DNA of 64,000 nt from CAIKZJ01 sp964626015 (GTDB lineage: Bacteria; Bacteroidota; Ignavibacteria; Tepidaquicellales; Tepidaquicellaceae): NCBI GenBank assembly GCA_964626015.1, contig CAZVCC010000007.1, positions 1 to 64,000 of the forward strand, read 5' to 3'. A program made the position numbers and the translations under genes. A model generated the notes under the pieces. It was given only the letters and a program-made list of their open reading frames with translations. It searched no databases and was not told the DNA's origin. Below are positions 16,333-26,468 of the stretch, in pieces; position 1 is the stretch's first letter; each line of letters starts with the position of its first letter.

Positions 16333-18063
16333 GTGCTTGAGAAATTATACATAAAGAATTATCTGATTATTAAAGAAGCCGAAATGAACTTCTCTGAAGG
16401 GCTTAATATTCTTACAGGCGAGACTGGTGCAGGCAAGTCCATTATTCTTGACGCCTTGGGGCTTATATTAGGCGAGAGAGCAAACTATTCGATTATCAGA
16501 AACGAAGATTCACGGCTTATAGTTGAGGGTTATTTTGATTTCAGCAGTAATAGTAATGTATTAAAGTTTTTATCAGAAAAAGAGCTTATTTCTGATTCAA
16601 ACAACAAAGGCTCTGTTATTATAAGAAGAGAGCTTACTAAAAAAGGTGTCAGCAGAAGCTTTATTAACGATTCACTCGTAAATATATCCGACCTTAAAGA
16701 CTTTGGCGATTTGATTATAGATATTCATTCTCAAAACGAGCACCAGTCCCTTTTAAAAAAGGAAACCCATTGCGGATTTCTGGATAATTTCATTCAGGGC
16801 AATACATTAAAAGATAAATATCAAAAAGCATTTTTAGAATTAAAAGAATTAAACAGTAAATTAAAGACTATTTTAAACAAGAGAGAGGATATTATCAGCA
16901 GGAAAAGCTTTCTTGAATTTCAGCTGAAAGAAATAAACAATGTTAATCCCCTTCCGAATGAAGATGATGAGCTTTTAAACGAACTGAACAAGATGGAAAA
17001 TGCAGAGGAAATAAGCACTGCCGTTTCCGGCAGCCTTTCTTCTTTGTATGAAGATGATTCAAATGTTCTGTCGGTCATATCAAAAGTTATTAAAGAATTA
17101 AAGAAAGCCGCAAAGCATGACCAGATGCTTGAAAAACATATATCAACACTGGAAGAGATTAACACATCAGCAAAAAATGTTTCAGAAGAGTTAAGGGACT
17201 ATGTGAACACTATTAATTTTGACCCGGAAAGAATAGAGATTATCAGAAACCGTCTTGGCGCTCTTACGTTTTTAAAGAAGAAGTATAATTTAAGCATAGA
17301 AGGATTAATCTCCAAAGCTGCCGAACTTACGGAACAGTTTAATCTCTCCGAAAATTTTGACTATGAAATTGAAAAGCTAAGTAAAGAAGTTCAGGATAAG
17401 AAGGCAAAGGTATTTACAGCAGCCGAAGAGCTTTCCTCCGTTAGAATTAAGCACGGTAAGACACTTGAAAAGAAAGTAAACTCTTACTTTAAAGAAGTCG
17501 GGCTTGAATCAGCAGAGTTTAAAGTCAGCTTAAACCCTCTAACCGCTGCGGAAGACCCTGATGAACTGTCTTTTAAAAAAGGAAACATAATTTATAAACT
17601 TTCTGCTTCGGGAATAGACGACGTAGAGTTTTTAATAAAAGCAAACAAAGGAAGCGAGTTTACACCTTTAAGAAAAACCGCCTCGGGCGGTGAAGTATCA
17701 AGAATTATGCTTTCGCTGAAAGCATCTCTGTCAGGAAAAGAAAACATACCCATTCTTGTATTCGACGAAATTGATGCAGGTATAAGCGGACGCGTCGCGG
17801 GAAAAGTCGGAAATGTTTTGTCTGAACTTTCTAAAACACACCAGATAATATCTATCACGCACCTCCCCCAGATTGCAGCTATGAGCGATAGACATTTTTA
17901 CGTCAGCAAGAAAGATATCGGCAGCGAAACCGTTGCCGAAATTAAAGACCTGACGGAAGAAAACATTATAACCGAGGTTGCACGCCTTCTCAGCAGCGAA
18001 AAAATTACCGACGCCTCAAAGAAAACAGCAAAAGAACTGAGACATTTAAAAAGGGAAAAATAA
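16333..18063 (+). CDS. recN: DNA repair protein RecN
   Basis: RecN is an SMC-like ATPase acting in double-strand break repair. The 576 residues are normal in length. It starts at a GTG (16333, LEKLYIKNYLIIKEAEM), with Walker A at about 30-37 (GETGAGKS), a central coiled coil (about 150-370) and the C-terminal ATPase half with the ABC signature TASGGEVSRIMLSLK and Walker B VFDEIDAGISG, then the HLPQIAAMSD segment. It is monocistronic here. Confidence 0.97.
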   Translation: MLEKLYIKNYLIIKEAEMNFSEGLNILTGETGAGKSIILDALGLILGERANYSIIRNEDSRLIVEGYFDFSSNSNVLKFLSEKELISDSNNKGSVIIRRELTKKGVSRSFINDSLVNISDLKDFGDLIIDIHSQNEHQSLLKKETHCGFLDNFIQGNTLKDKYQKAFLELKELNSKLKTILNKREDIISRKSFLEFQLKEINNVNPLPNEDDELLNELNKMENAEEISTAVSGSLSSLYEDDSNVLSVISKVIKELKKAAKHDQMLEKHISTLEEINTSAKNVSEELRDYVNTINFDPERIEIIRNRLGALTFLKKKYNLSIEGLISKAAELTEQFNLSENFDYEIEKLSKEVQDKKAKVFTAAEELSSVRIKHGKTLEKKVNSYFKEVGLESAEFKVSLNPLTAAEDPDELSFKKGNIIYKLSASGIDDVEFLIKANKGSEFTPLRKTASGGEVSRIMLSLKASLSGKENIPILVFDEIDAGISGRVAGKVGNVLSELSKTHQIISITHLPQIAAMSDRHFYVSKKDIGSETVAEIKDLTEENIITEVARLLSSEKITDASKKTAKELRHLKREK

Positions 18064-18356
18064 TTTAAAGGTAACGTTTTTTATCAACCTCGCCCAGGGC
18101 TCTTTATATCTATATTTGTAAAAATCATTTGTTTTTATAGTTTGTACATACTCATTCTTGTTTTGTGGAAGAAATGTTTCCTACCGTCGAGTGAAAACTC
18201 TTTAAACGCTCTCACTCCATTTCTTAAGAGAATATTAACGGTGCTGAACACAGAAGTCAAAAACCGTTATGTCTCATTTTCTTATAGATTTTAATTAATA
18301 TGATTATTGTATATTTTATTTCTAATAAGAATATTGATTTATTTATTCAATTAATT

Positions 18357-19712
18357 ATGAAAATTCAAAAAATTCTTTCCCGCATCCTTGATGGATTAAT
18401 ATTGCTTGTGTTTATTCTTTTCTTTTCGTCCGCCGGATTTCAGGATAGAAACACGTCGGGCTGGTATCAGCAGTGGTTTCCGAACCTGAACGGAAGCACG
18501 ATTAAGGATATTACTTTTCTTGATAGTTTGACGGGGTTTGCGGTGACCACAACTAACTCATCAGTTCAGGCTTATATTTTAAAGACGACAAATGGTGGTG
18601 ATAACTGGAATATTAATTATACGTCAAGTTCAACATGGGGATTTAGAAGAATTATTTCTACTGATTCTAGTACTATCTTTGCCGTGCGGAGCTATACAGA
18701 GATACTAAAAACAATGAACAGAGGTAATAATTGGGAAATAATACCAATGTCTATATTTTGTGACGACATATCTATTATAAATAAAGACACTATGCTGGTC
18801 GTAAATAGTAATCCGCCGGAAGGTGGCATCTACCGTTCCACTAACGGCGGAATAAACTGGACACGAATCTGGACAAATGGCACAAGCGGGAATCCTTCCA
18901 AGATCTATATGTATAATAAGAATCTTGGATTTGCTTGTACCGATTATCCTTTTAGCAGCATTTTTTATAGAACAAGCAATGGCGGACTCAATTGGTCAAA
19001 TTTAAACGATAGTAGTTTTTACGGAATACAGTTTCTTGATTCAAATAATGGTTGGAAACAAACAGTTAATAGTTTGAAAAAATCAACAAATGGTGGCTTA
19101 AACTGGATTAGGCAAAATACCCCTGTTTTCTTTGACCAGGGTTTCACTGATTTGACGGTAATAAATAAAGATACATTATGGTATGTAGGATCTGCTATTT
19201 ATCGCTACAATCGCGGATTGGGTGTAATTTGTAAAAGTTCAAATGGAGGATTAAACTGGGGATATCAACTACCTGATACATCAGTAAGAATAAGCAGATA
19301 TTTAACTATTGATTTTGCAAATAAATTAAATGGATGGGCTTATGCAGGAACATCTGGAGTTCATACAAAAACAGGTGGCAACGACACAACCTACTACACA
19401 GGCATAAAGCTTGTACCGAACCTCGTCCCTGATATATTCTCTCTCGGGCAAAACTATCCTAATCCCTTCAATCCGGCTACAAACATTCCGTTTGAGCTAA
19501 AAGAGCCCTCTCACATTGCCCTGAAAGTGTACGACATTCAGGGACACGAAGTAAAAGAGCTTGTTAACGGACGCTGGGGCACTGGCAGGTTCATCGCCGA
19601 TTTCGACGGCTCCGGCTTCCCAACCGGTGTTTACTTCTACAAAATCGTCATATACGGCGAATCAACAAAGCAAACCTTTTCCCAAACTAAAAGAATGTTG
19701 ATGATAAAATGA
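18357..19712 (+). CDS. Secreted YCF48/BNR-repeat protein with T9SS sorting domain
   Basis: A 451-residue exported protein. Start chosen at ATG 18357 because the protein then begins directly with a signal peptide (MKIQKILSRILDGLILLVFI); an upstream in-frame ATG at 18300 would add 19 residues of AT-rich leader. The body has repeated S/T-N-G-G-x-N-W motifs (TTNGGDNWNI, STNGGINWTR, SSNGGLNWGY) typical of YCF48/BNR beta propellers. The end is a type A sorting domain: LGQNYPNPFNPATNI, LKVYDIQGHEVKELV, and FPTGVYFYKIV. It is probably carried across the outer membrane by the type IX system and attached to the surface or released. Its ligand is unknown. Confidence 0.85.
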   Translation: MKIQKILSRILDGLILLVFILFFSSAGFQDRNTSGWYQQWFPNLNGSTIKDITFLDSLTGFAVTTTNSSVQAYILKTTNGGDNWNINYTSSSTWGFRRIISTDSSTIFAVRSYTEILKTMNRGNNWEIIPMSIFCDDISIINKDTMLVVNSNPPEGGIYRSTNGGINWTRIWTNGTSGNPSKIYMYNKNLGFACTDYPFSSIFYRTSNGGLNWSNLNDSSFYGIQFLDSNNGWKQTVNSLKKSTNGGLNWIRQNTPVFFDQGFTDLTVINKDTLWYVGSAIYRYNRGLGVICKSSNGGLNWGYQLPDTSVRISRYLTIDFANKLNGWAYAGTSGVHTKTGGNDTTYYTGIKLVPNLVPDIFSLGQNYPNPFNPATNIPFELKEPSHIALKVYDIQGHEVKELVNGRWGTGRFIADFDGSGFPTGVYFYKIVIYGESTKQTFSQTKRMLMIK

Positions 19713-19733
19713 AGAAAATCACCTTATCAGAAA

Positions 19734-19753
19734 TCCGCCATCTTTTTGGCGGA
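19734..19753 (+). terminator. Hairpin downstream of the YCF48 gene
   Basis: TCCGCCA and TGGCGGA pair across a TCTTTT loop, 22 bp after the stop. Only a weak T-rich tail (CTCTT) follows, so it is a probable but not strong terminator. Confidence 0.5.
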
Positions 19754-19903
19754 CTCTTAATTAAATAACAACAAATATATTTCATTTCTCTTAAAAAGTT
19801 GAAGAAATTCCCTCCAATAAAGTAAAACTATAGCAAAAACCTTCTAAAACCCAAAATCCAAAAAAATAGTCTGAATATGTCCTAAAAGTCTCTTTTTTAT
19901 GTA

Positions 19904-19969
19904 TGCCTGCGATATGCCTGCGATATGTCTGCGATATGCCTGCGATATGCTTGCGATATGCCTGCCTTA
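19904..19969 (+). repeat. Six-unit 11-bp repeat element
   Basis: Six consecutive 11-bp units with consensus TGCCTGCGATA; the third and fifth carry one C-to-T change each and the last reads TGCCTGCCTTA. The array is preceded by TTTTTTATGTA. The same leader, unit number and altered final unit occur in the opposite orientation at 48979-49044, so the whole block behaves as one dispersed element. Confidence 0.9.
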
Positions 19970-20296
19970 TCCATTTGTATCGCCAGGCTATTAAAACAGC
20001 TCCGTTCCATGTCCTGTATTTACGATAAGTTCATAAAATATCACATAATTAAAAGAGCGATTTTACTTTCAGGCACAAGTATTAAAAAATCCTGTTTATT
20101 TGAAATGGAGTATTTTACTAATTTCGAATGATTTTTATAGAGAGAGTTATAAGGGCGGAAATGTAGAATACCCTTTTTAATGAGAATTGAAAATCGAATA
20201 GACCTCTTTTGAAAATAGCTTATAACATTTTCACACGTCAAGAATTACAGAAACCGCCAAAAATAGCTGACAACCAAAAGAAAGAAAAATAAATTT

Positions 20297-20992
20297 TTAT
20301 AAAAACGAAACCCTCCCCGTTGACACGTCATAAACGGCACCGACAATTTTTATTTCTCCTTTGTCTTCCATTTCTTTTAGTATAGGACTGTTTTTCCGTA
20401 TATATTCTATGCCCAGTTCAACGTTTGTTTTTGCAACCATATCAACAAGTTCATGATTTTTAGACGACACTATTTCGGCGGGATTCAACGATACCGTTTT
20501 ATTAACCGCTGGTTTTATTTCTTTTACAATATCGGTAATATTTCCAAGTTCCACGTTATCTATGGCACCCTTCACTGCACCGCAGCTCGTATGTCCAAGA
20601 ACGAGTATTAGCTTTGAGCCGACAACTTTGCAGGCGTACTCCATACTCCCAAGCACTTCTGTTGTAATAACGTTGCCCGCAAGCCTGTTTACAAATATAT
20701 CCCCTATACCGGCATCAAAAGCAATTTCAGGAGGAACTCTCGAGTCCATACATCCATATACCACTGCCCACGGATATTGTGAGTGAGAGGTCAGCTCTAT
20801 GTCTGCATTATAATCAATATCAGAACGAGTATTGTGAAGAAACCTTTCATTCCCGTTTTTAAGTAAAACGATTATGGAATCGGGCGTAAGTGATTGTTGG
20901 AACTCCTTTGTTTTAGGATATGAAACTTCCTTGTGCTGTGCTGCTGCACTTAAAGATAAAAATAAACTTAAAAGTACTATCAGATTTTTCAT
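20297..20992 (-). CDS. Periplasmic beta-class carbonic anhydrase
   Basis: Interconverts CO2 and bicarbonate. The 231-residue protein has a signal peptide (MKNLIVLLSLFLSLSAAAQ), so it should act in the periplasm, unlike most bacterial beta enzymes. Zinc ligands are intact: Cys81 in GCMDSR, with the Asp83-Arg85 pair, and His134 and Cys137 in GHTSCGAVKGA. It lies 27 bp downstream of the aminotransferase gene in the same direction. Confidence 0.92.
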   Translation of the reverse strand: MKNLIVLLSLFLSLSAAAQHKEVSYPKTKEFQQSLTPDSIIVLLKNGNERFLHNTRSDIDYNADIELTSHSQYPWAVVYGCMDSRVPPEIAFDAGIGDIFVNRLAGNVITTEVLGSMEYACKVVGSKLILVLGHTSCGAVKGAIDNVELGNITDIVKEIKPAVNKTVSLNPAEIVSSKNHELVDMVAKTNVELGIEYIRKNSPILKEMEDKGEIKIVGAVYDVSTGRVSFL

Positions 20993-21018
20993 TTTTAAAC
21001 TTTTTCTCTAAAACACTT

Positions 21019-22485
21019 TTAATCCTCCGATAGTTCAAGCCATTTTTTAACTTCAATAAAATTGTTTTGTTCATACTTATATCTGTATTCATTCGTATGA
21101 TTAATATAAACATAATCCTCCCGCCACTCTTTATAGTTATTCCCTATCTCGCGTAATGCTTTACACACTATCAGTAAATCTTCGTCCGTCATAGTCGGAT
21201 GCAGCGAAAGCCTCACCCACCCGGGCTTTAAAGATAGGTCTCCGTGGCTTATTAAATCAGTAATATGTTTTGAATGGTTCTGATCAACATTCAGCAGATA
21301 GTGTCCATACGTTCCCGCACATGCACACCCGCCTCTTACCTGAACGCCATACCTGTCACTTAATAACCTTACAATTAAATTATAATGAATATTATCCATG
21401 TAAAAAGACACAATACCCAATCGGTGTTCAATATTATCAGCAAGTATATGAAGGTTTGGTATTTCTCTTAGTTCTTTAAATGCAATTTCTAAAAGCTGTT
21501 CTTCCCGTTTTAAAATATTATCAACACCCATTTCATTCTTAAGTTCTATACACAAAGCCGTTCTTATTGCCTGTAGGAATCCCGGAGTTCCCCCGTCCTC
21601 TCTCGTTTCAATATCGTTTATATACATATACTCCCCCCACGGATTCGTCCATTCTACAGTACCTCCGCCGGGCTGGTCGGGGCTGTAATTTTGATACAAT
21701 TGTTTGTTAAACACTAAAACTCCCGAAGTACCCGGTCCTCCCAGAAATTTGTGCGGAGAAAAAAACACCGCATCAAGCCGCGCCTCTTCTTCGTCAGGAT
21801 GCATGTTAATCTCAACGTATGGCGCAGATGCAGCAAAATCTACAAAACAATACCCCCCGTATTTGTGCATAAGTTTTGCCATCTCAAAGTAAGGCGTCTG
21901 TATTCCCGTAACATTTGAGCAAGCGCTGAAAGAACCGAATTTCGTTTTTCTGTCTTTGTACTTAATTAACTCCTTTTCAAGATTATCTAAATCGCAGGAG
22001 AGGTCGTCTCCGGGCTCTACAACAACAACGTCGGCAATGGTCTCATACCAGGATGTTTGGTTAGAATGATGTTCCATGTGTGTGAGAAACACTACGGGTC
22101 TTTCTTCTTTCGGAATTACATTTTTGTCAAACTGCCTTATAAAATTCTTAAGCCCCAATATTCTCTGAAACTTATTTATTACAGTCGTCATTCCAAACCC
22201 TGCCGTTATTATAACGTCGTTCTCTCCTGCGTTGCAGTGCTGTTTAATTTTCCTATGTGCTAGTTTGTAAGCCCTTGTCATTAAAGCACCGGTCTCGCTC
22301 GTTTCTGTATGTGTGTTCGCAACATAAGGACCTATCTTTTCTGTTATGATATCTTCTATCGGTTTATAAAGTCGCCCGCTTGCAACCCAGTCAGCATAAA
22401 TCAGTCGCTGTCTGCCGTAAGGACTTTCATATCCCTTGTTGTTACCGACTGTATTTTGTCTGTATTTCTCGAAATATTTTACCAT
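21019..22485 (-). CDS. Class V aminotransferase, cysteine desulfurase-like
   Basis: A 488-residue fold-type I PLP enzyme of the SufS/CsdA group. The PLP lysine is Lys246 in SPHKFLGGPGTSGVL; THMEHHSNQTSW (about 135-146) and FVDFAASAPY (about 214-223) line the cofactor site. A Cys-containing loop (VRGGCACAGTYGHYLL) near the C-terminus occupies the position of the active-site Cys loop in desulfurases. It is longer than SufS (about 410 residues) and no suf or isc genes are near, so the substrate is open. Confidence 0.85.
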   Translation of the reverse strand: MVKYFEKYRQNTVGNNKGYESPYGRQRLIYADWVASGRLYKPIEDIITEKIGPYVANTHTETSETGALMTRAYKLAHRKIKQHCNAGENDVIITAGFGMTTVINKFQRILGLKNFIRQFDKNVIPKEERPVVFLTHMEHHSNQTSWYETIADVVVVEPGDDLSCDLDNLEKELIKYKDRKTKFGSFSACSNVTGIQTPYFEMAKLMHKYGGYCFVDFAASAPYVEINMHPDEEEARLDAVFFSPHKFLGGPGTSGVLVFNKQLYQNYSPDQPGGGTVEWTNPWGEYMYINDIETREDGGTPGFLQAIRTALCIELKNEMGVDNILKREEQLLEIAFKELREIPNLHILADNIEHRLGIVSFYMDNIHYNLIVRLLSDRYGVQVRGGCACAGTYGHYLLNVDQNHSKHITDLISHGDLSLKPGWVRLSLHPTMTDEDLLIVCKALREIGNNYKEWREDYVYINHTNEYRYKYEQNNFIEVKKWLELSED

Positions 22486-22524
22486 CTGCTTTTAAAATCT
22501 ATATTATTTTCTGCCCTGCGAACC

Positions 22525-23937
22525 CTAATTGATCACTGTTACCCTCTTGCTTATCCAGTCTAAAATGTAATCAAGAAACCCGTCAATAAACTCCTTTTTT
22601 AAAACACTGTATTCACTCGTACTGCCTGTTTTTGCCTCTTGAAATAAATGGTTTGCTTTTGGAAATACCTTTATCTCAAAATCTTTATTTCCCGCTTCAG
22701 TTAATGCCAGTCTTACAGGTTCTTCATTCTGTAAAACAGAGACCTGTAGATCAAGTCCACCAAACAAAGCAAGAACAGGGCATGTGATTTTTTTCCATGT
22801 TTCGGCAGGGTCGTGTTTAAGAAAATATTTCATCCATGTTGAAGTTAAAGTCTTGTATGCATTATCAGTCTTCTCCTTTGCCCATTCTGACTTATCGGTT
22901 ATTTTTGATTTCTCTGTTTCGCTGAGATTATCAAACTGTTCTTCTGCACTTTTTTTAATCAATGACTTCAGCTCCTCCCCGCTTGCACCGTTAACTATCA
23001 TATACAAAGCAACTTTCGTTTCATCATAATCCTTGTTTACCCGGGCAGAGTCTTCGCCGTTAGCCAGAGATATTAATTTTGTCTGTTCAAGTATAATTTC
23101 CGCCCCGTTAACACCGGTTCCTGCAATCGAAACAATATACGCAACATCCGTTCTCTTTGATGCAGTTAAAGGTGCCACTATGCCGCCCTCGCTATGACCT
23201 ATCAAGCCTATTTGTTCAGCGTTTATATCACTCCGCCTTTTTAAAAACTCCATTGCAGCCGATACGTCTTCAGCAAATTCTTCCGACGTTGATTCATCAA
23301 CCGACTTTCCCGTGCTCTCTGCGACACCCCTGTCGTCATACCTTAATACCGCTATTCCGTTTGCGCTTAAATGCTCAGCGATTATTTTAAAAATCTTGAA
23401 TCCCAGTATATTCTCGTCTCTGTTCTGCGGTCCGCTTCCCGTTATGAGTATAGCCGCGGGGTGTTTGCCCTCTTTTAAAGGCAGCGTAAGAGTACCCGCA
23501 AATGTAATATCCCCGTTGCTGAATTTTACTTCCTCCTCTTTAAAAGAAGCATCTGATTTTTCTTTATCTTCTTCTCTTGGTTTGCTCGATAAATAAAACG
23601 TACCCTTGAAACTTGCCTGTAAAAATTCTCCCGAAATACTGTCACCTAAATGAACCCCCTTAAAATTCGCCGGAGCATTAGGTACTTCAAGCACAAAAGA
23701 TATATCTGGAGCATTGTAAACAACCTTTGATAACTTAAGTCCGTAAGCACTTTGATCCGGTATGTCTATACTTCCATTGTATCCCGTGTCGTCGTGCGTA
23801 AACTTCACAATTATTTCAAGCTTCGAGGTAGTTAAATCAATGTACCCGTTCCAGTCACCTTTTATGTCCTTTTGTGCCTGCACCGATGTGTGCAGGAATA
23901 AAATTAATATTGGTACTATCAGAAATAGTTTTTTCAT
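22525..23937 (-). CDS. Secreted alpha/beta hydrolase
   Basis: A 470-residue exported enzyme with a signal peptide (MKKLFLIVPILILFLHTSVQA). Residues 25-125 form a separate beta-rich N-terminal domain. The hydrolase domain starts near 140 and has the oxyanion segment LITGSGPQNRDE, LRYDDRGVAES and the nucleophile elbow GHSEGG with Ser249. The late FGGLDLQVSV and KANHLFQ hold the likely Asp and His. Such proteins are annotated as serine aminopeptidase-like or S9-like; an esterase or peptidase role is possible. It is first in a run with the aminotransferase (39 bp gap) and carbonic anhydrase. Confidence 0.88.
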   Translation of the reverse strand: MKKLFLIVPILILFLHTSVQAQKDIKGDWNGYIDLTTSKLEIIVKFTHDDTGYNGSIDIPDQSAYGLKLSKVVYNAPDISFVLEVPNAPANFKGVHLGDSISGEFLQASFKGTFYLSSKPREEDKEKSDASFKEEEVKFSNGDITFAGTLTLPLKEGKHPAAILITGSGPQNRDENILGFKIFKIIAEHLSANGIAVLRYDDRGVAESTGKSVDESTSEEFAEDVSAAMEFLKRRSDINAEQIGLIGHSEGGIVAPLTASKRTDVAYIVSIAGTGVNGAEIILEQTKLISLANGEDSARVNKDYDETKVALYMIVNGASGEELKSLIKKSAEEQFDNLSETEKSKITDKSEWAKEKTDNAYKTLTSTWMKYFLKHDPAETWKKITCPVLALFGGLDLQVSVLQNEEPVRLALTEAGNKDFEIKVFPKANHLFQEAKTGSTSEYSVLKKEFIDGFLDYILDWISKRVTVIN

Positions 23938-24093
23938 AGTTGTAAAATTATTATTCGTAAAAAAGTAGCCCTTATTTCTTTTAACTTAAAGAGCAGTAGA
24001 AAATATTTTCCGGTTCTGTCCAAGTCCCCGGACTCCGCATAACCTTCTTAAATCAGCCGCATGCAATCAACGGTTAATCCGAAACCACCCTCT

Positions 24094-24849
24094 CTATTTC
24101 AGATTTCCGTAGTAAACCCTCGTTGTGTATTCTATCTTCACCATACCGCCGTTATTGTATCTATCAAACAGGTCTTTAACTTCTTTCATTATTCTCTTGT
24201 TTTCTTCTCCTTTGTCGGGTACGTATGATATTGAAAGGATTCTTCCCCTCAGACCCGCAAGGTCAAGCATTTGAAAGTTTGGAAATATCGTTGAGGCGAC
24301 CTTTTCTTTTCCGAAGAACGTACTCAATAAATTTTTGTCCATTAAATCTTTTTCCGCTTCATGATGCTCATGTCCGAGTGATTTTAATATTCCGTTCATC
24401 AGCTTCATTATCGGAGTGTTATTTTTTCTGTCGTTCCAGATAACAACAACGTTTCCGTTCTTTCTCAATATTCTTTTGAACTCTTTCTTTGTTTTCTTTA
24501 GGTCAAACCAGTGAAATGCCTGCCCCACCGTTATCATATCAACGCTGTTATTTGCAAGCTTAGTTTCTTCAGCGGTTCCCTCAACACTTATAAAATTTAT
24601 AAATTTGCTCAGCAGCTTTTCTGCTTTTTCCCGCATCTCTTGGTTTGGTTCAACTCCAAATACAAGATTGCCGTTATTCAGAAACAGTCTGCTTAAAATT
24701 CCCGTCCCGCATCCAATGTCGGCTATATCCTTAGAAGCATCAAAACCTATTTTGTTCTCAAGAAAACCGATTATCTGCTCGGGATAGCTCGGTCTGTATT
24801 TTGCATAATCATCCGCTTTTCCGCTGAATCTTTTTGTGTGATTGCTCAT
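24094..24849 (-). CDS. Class I SAM-dependent methyltransferase
   Basis: A 251-residue Rossmann-fold methyltransferase. The SAM motif DIGCGTG is at 44-50, with Glu in FGVEPNQEM about 20 residues later and NSVDMITVGQAFHWF as motif II. The FHWF sequence is typical of a subgroup acting on small molecules. The substrate cannot be inferred. Its start overlaps the stop of the reductase gene by 4 bp (ATGA). Confidence 0.9.
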   Translation of the reverse strand: MSNHTKRFSGKADDYAKYRPSYPEQIIGFLENKIGFDASKDIADIGCGTGILSRLFLNNGNLVFGVEPNQEMREKAEKLLSKFINFISVEGTAEETKLANNSVDMITVGQAFHWFDLKKTKKEFKRILRKNGNVVVIWNDRKNNTPIMKLMNGILKSLGHEHHEAEKDLMDKNLLSTFFGKEKVASTIFPNFQMLDLAGLRGRILSISYVPDKGEENKRIMKEVKDLFDRYNNGGMVKIEYTTRVYYGNLK

Positions 24850-25559
24850 CCGAATTTCTCCAGTTTTATGTTGTTAGCATTTACGTTTAATTCCTGCAGC
24901 AGTCTCTCCATCGCCTCCACCATTGCCGTCGGTCCCACTATGTAATAAATTGGTTTACTTACATTGTCTATATGCTTCAAAACCATTTCTTTGTTTATAT
25001 AGCCAAAATTATATTTCCAGTTTTTGTCTTCTGTATCGTCTATTGTCGGTATAAATTTAAACCCGCTGTATTCTTTAGCCCATTTTTCAAACTCATCAAA
25101 AAATGCCATTGACGATGCTGTGGGATTTGAATAAAAAAGATATGCCTTGTATGGAAGTTTTTCATCTACAATATGCTCAACAATACAGCGTACTGGGGTA
25201 ATACCGATACCGCCAATTAAAAAAACAGCCGGTATTGAAGGATCCTCATGTAATACCGTATTCCCGCCGAAGTCGCTTATTTCTGCCCTCGCACCGATAG
25301 GCATTTCAAGTATGTTTTTATTAAAAGCAGAGTCAAGTGCCCTTGTTGTGAACATTATGTAATCCTTCTTCGGTGAGGATGCAAGAGAAAACAAACGCGA
25401 GTTTCCTTCTGAGTCGTTATGTATAGGTTCCAAAAGAGTTATTCTTGCATACTGCCCGGGTTTAAACTCAAAATCAGAGTCGCTCCTGTCAAACCACATT
25501 GCAATGTTGTTGTTTTGTACGACTTTCCTGTCTTTAAGCGTTACTATATTTTTCATCAT
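24846..25559 (-). CDS. FAD/NAD(P)-binding ferredoxin reductase-like oxidoreductase
   Basis: A 237-residue flavoprotein of the ferredoxin-NADP reductase family. Start chosen at ATG 25559 (MMKNIVTLKDRK); a GTG at 25583 is possible. Visible are PGQYARITL and the FAD segment RLFSLASSP, then the NAD(P) loop GGIGITPV, YKAYLFYSN and YYIVGPTAMVEAM. There is no iron-sulfur domain. It is coupled by a 4-bp overlap to the methyltransferase. The electron partner is unknown. Confidence 0.88.
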   Translation of the reverse strand: MMKNIVTLKDRKVVQNNNIAMWFDRSDSDFEFKPGQYARITLLEPIHNDSEGNSRLFSLASSPKKDYIMFTTRALDSAFNKNILEMPIGARAEISDFGGNTVLHEDPSIPAVFLIGGIGITPVRCIVEHIVDEKLPYKAYLFYSNPTASSMAFFDEFEKWAKEYSGFKFIPTIDDTEDKNWKYNFGYINKEMVLKHIDNVSKPIYYIVGPTAMVEAMERLLQELNVNANNIKLEKFG

Positions 25560-25712
25560 CAAATATTTTATTTCTCGTAACACAAAATAACAAAATCACT
25601 CATCAGAAATTAGTCCGTTATTCTTCCGTTCAAAACATTCTTTCTGATGTTTTTAAGGTAATGCAAACTTCTAGCTTGTGATTTTATAATCCATGTACTC
25701 CTTCACAATAAC

Positions 25713-25739
25713 AAAAAAGGGGCTTTCCACCCCTTTTAC
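25713..25739 (-). terminator. Terminator downstream of sdhB
   Basis: On the minus strand AAAAGGGG and CCCCTTTT pair across a TGGAAAG loop and run into a T stretch, 18 bp after the sdhB stop. It ends the run from enoyl-CoA hydratase to sdhB. Confidence 0.85.
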
Positions 25740-25756
25740 ATTTTCACAAAATTCTT

Positions 25757-26467
25757 TTAAAGCTCTTTAACAGAAATCCTTTTTTTCAACTGTGATATGT
25801 GCCACGTAATGTTTATTTCCTTCGGACACGTCTCAATACAATTAAAAATCGTATGACACCTCCATATACCATCGGGATTGTCAACAATATCAAGCCTCTC
25901 ATCGCCCCCGTCATCACGAGTATCAAAAGCGAACCTGTACGTCTTCAGCAGCGCCGCAGGACCGATATAATTCTCATTCGTCCACGTCGAAGGACACGAC
26001 GTAGTACAGCACCCGCAAAGAATGCACTTTGCCGCCTCAAACAATTTCTCCGCATCCTCATTCGATTGCAGCCTCTCGCTATTCGGTGGAGGTGGAGTCT
26101 TCGCAATAAGATACGGCTTAATCACCTCGTACTTCGAAAAGAAACTCGACATATCAACAACAAGGTCTTTAATAATCGGCAGCGAAGGCAGCGGCTCAAT
26201 AACAATCGTCTTGCTCGTGTTCATATCTTTTAAAAGAAGCGAACACGCAAGCCTGTTCTTTCCGTTCACCTTTATACCGTCGCTGCCGCAGATGCCGTGA
26301 GCACACGAACGCCTGAATGTCAGCGTCCCGTCGTACTTCCACTTTATTTCGTGAAGCACGTCAAGCAGCCGCCAGTCACCGCTTATGTTCGGAAGCGAGT
26401 ATTCCTGGTAATAAGGTTTATCATCCTTCTCAGGATTGTAACGAAGAATCTTTACTTTAATGTCCAT
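25757..26467 (-). CDS. sdhB: Succinate dehydrogenase/fumarate reductase iron-sulfur subunit
   Basis: Carries electrons between the flavoprotein SdhA and the quinone in the inner membrane. The 236 residues hold all three clusters: a plant-type 2Fe-2S site (Cys55, Cys60, Asp63, Cys75 in CAHGICGSD and LAC; Asp in the third position is also found in E. coli SdhB), a 4Fe-4S site (CILCGCCTTSCP) and the last site CHTIFNCIETCP. It is the last gene before a terminator. A gene of unknown function lies between it and sdhA, and no membrane-anchor gene is visible. Confidence 0.95.
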   Translation of the reverse strand: MDIKVKILRYNPEKDDKPYYQEYSLPNISGDWRLLDVLHEIKWKYDGTLTFRRSCAHGICGSDGIKVNGKNRLACSLLLKDMNTSKTIVIEPLPSLPIIKDLVVDMSSFFSKYEVIKPYLIAKTPPPPNSERLQSNEDAEKLFEAAKCILCGCCTTSCPSTWTNENYIGPAALLKTYRFAFDTRDDGGDERLDIVDNPDGIWRCHTIFNCIETCPKEINITWHISQLKKRISVKEL

Positions 26468-26468
26468 A

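Larger units (their letters stand above)
19713..20296. other. Intergenic stretch with terminator and 11-bp repeat element
   Basis: About 580 bases between convergent genes. It has a short hairpin right after the YCF48 gene, an AT-rich leader ending TTTTTTATGTA, and the six-unit 11-bp array at 19904-19969. The remaining 320 bases hold short open frames on both strands with no recognisable protein features. Confidence 0.5.

Noticed and set aside
19904..19969. Possible CRISPR array
   Set aside because: The 11-bp units are contiguous without spacers and no cas genes are present.
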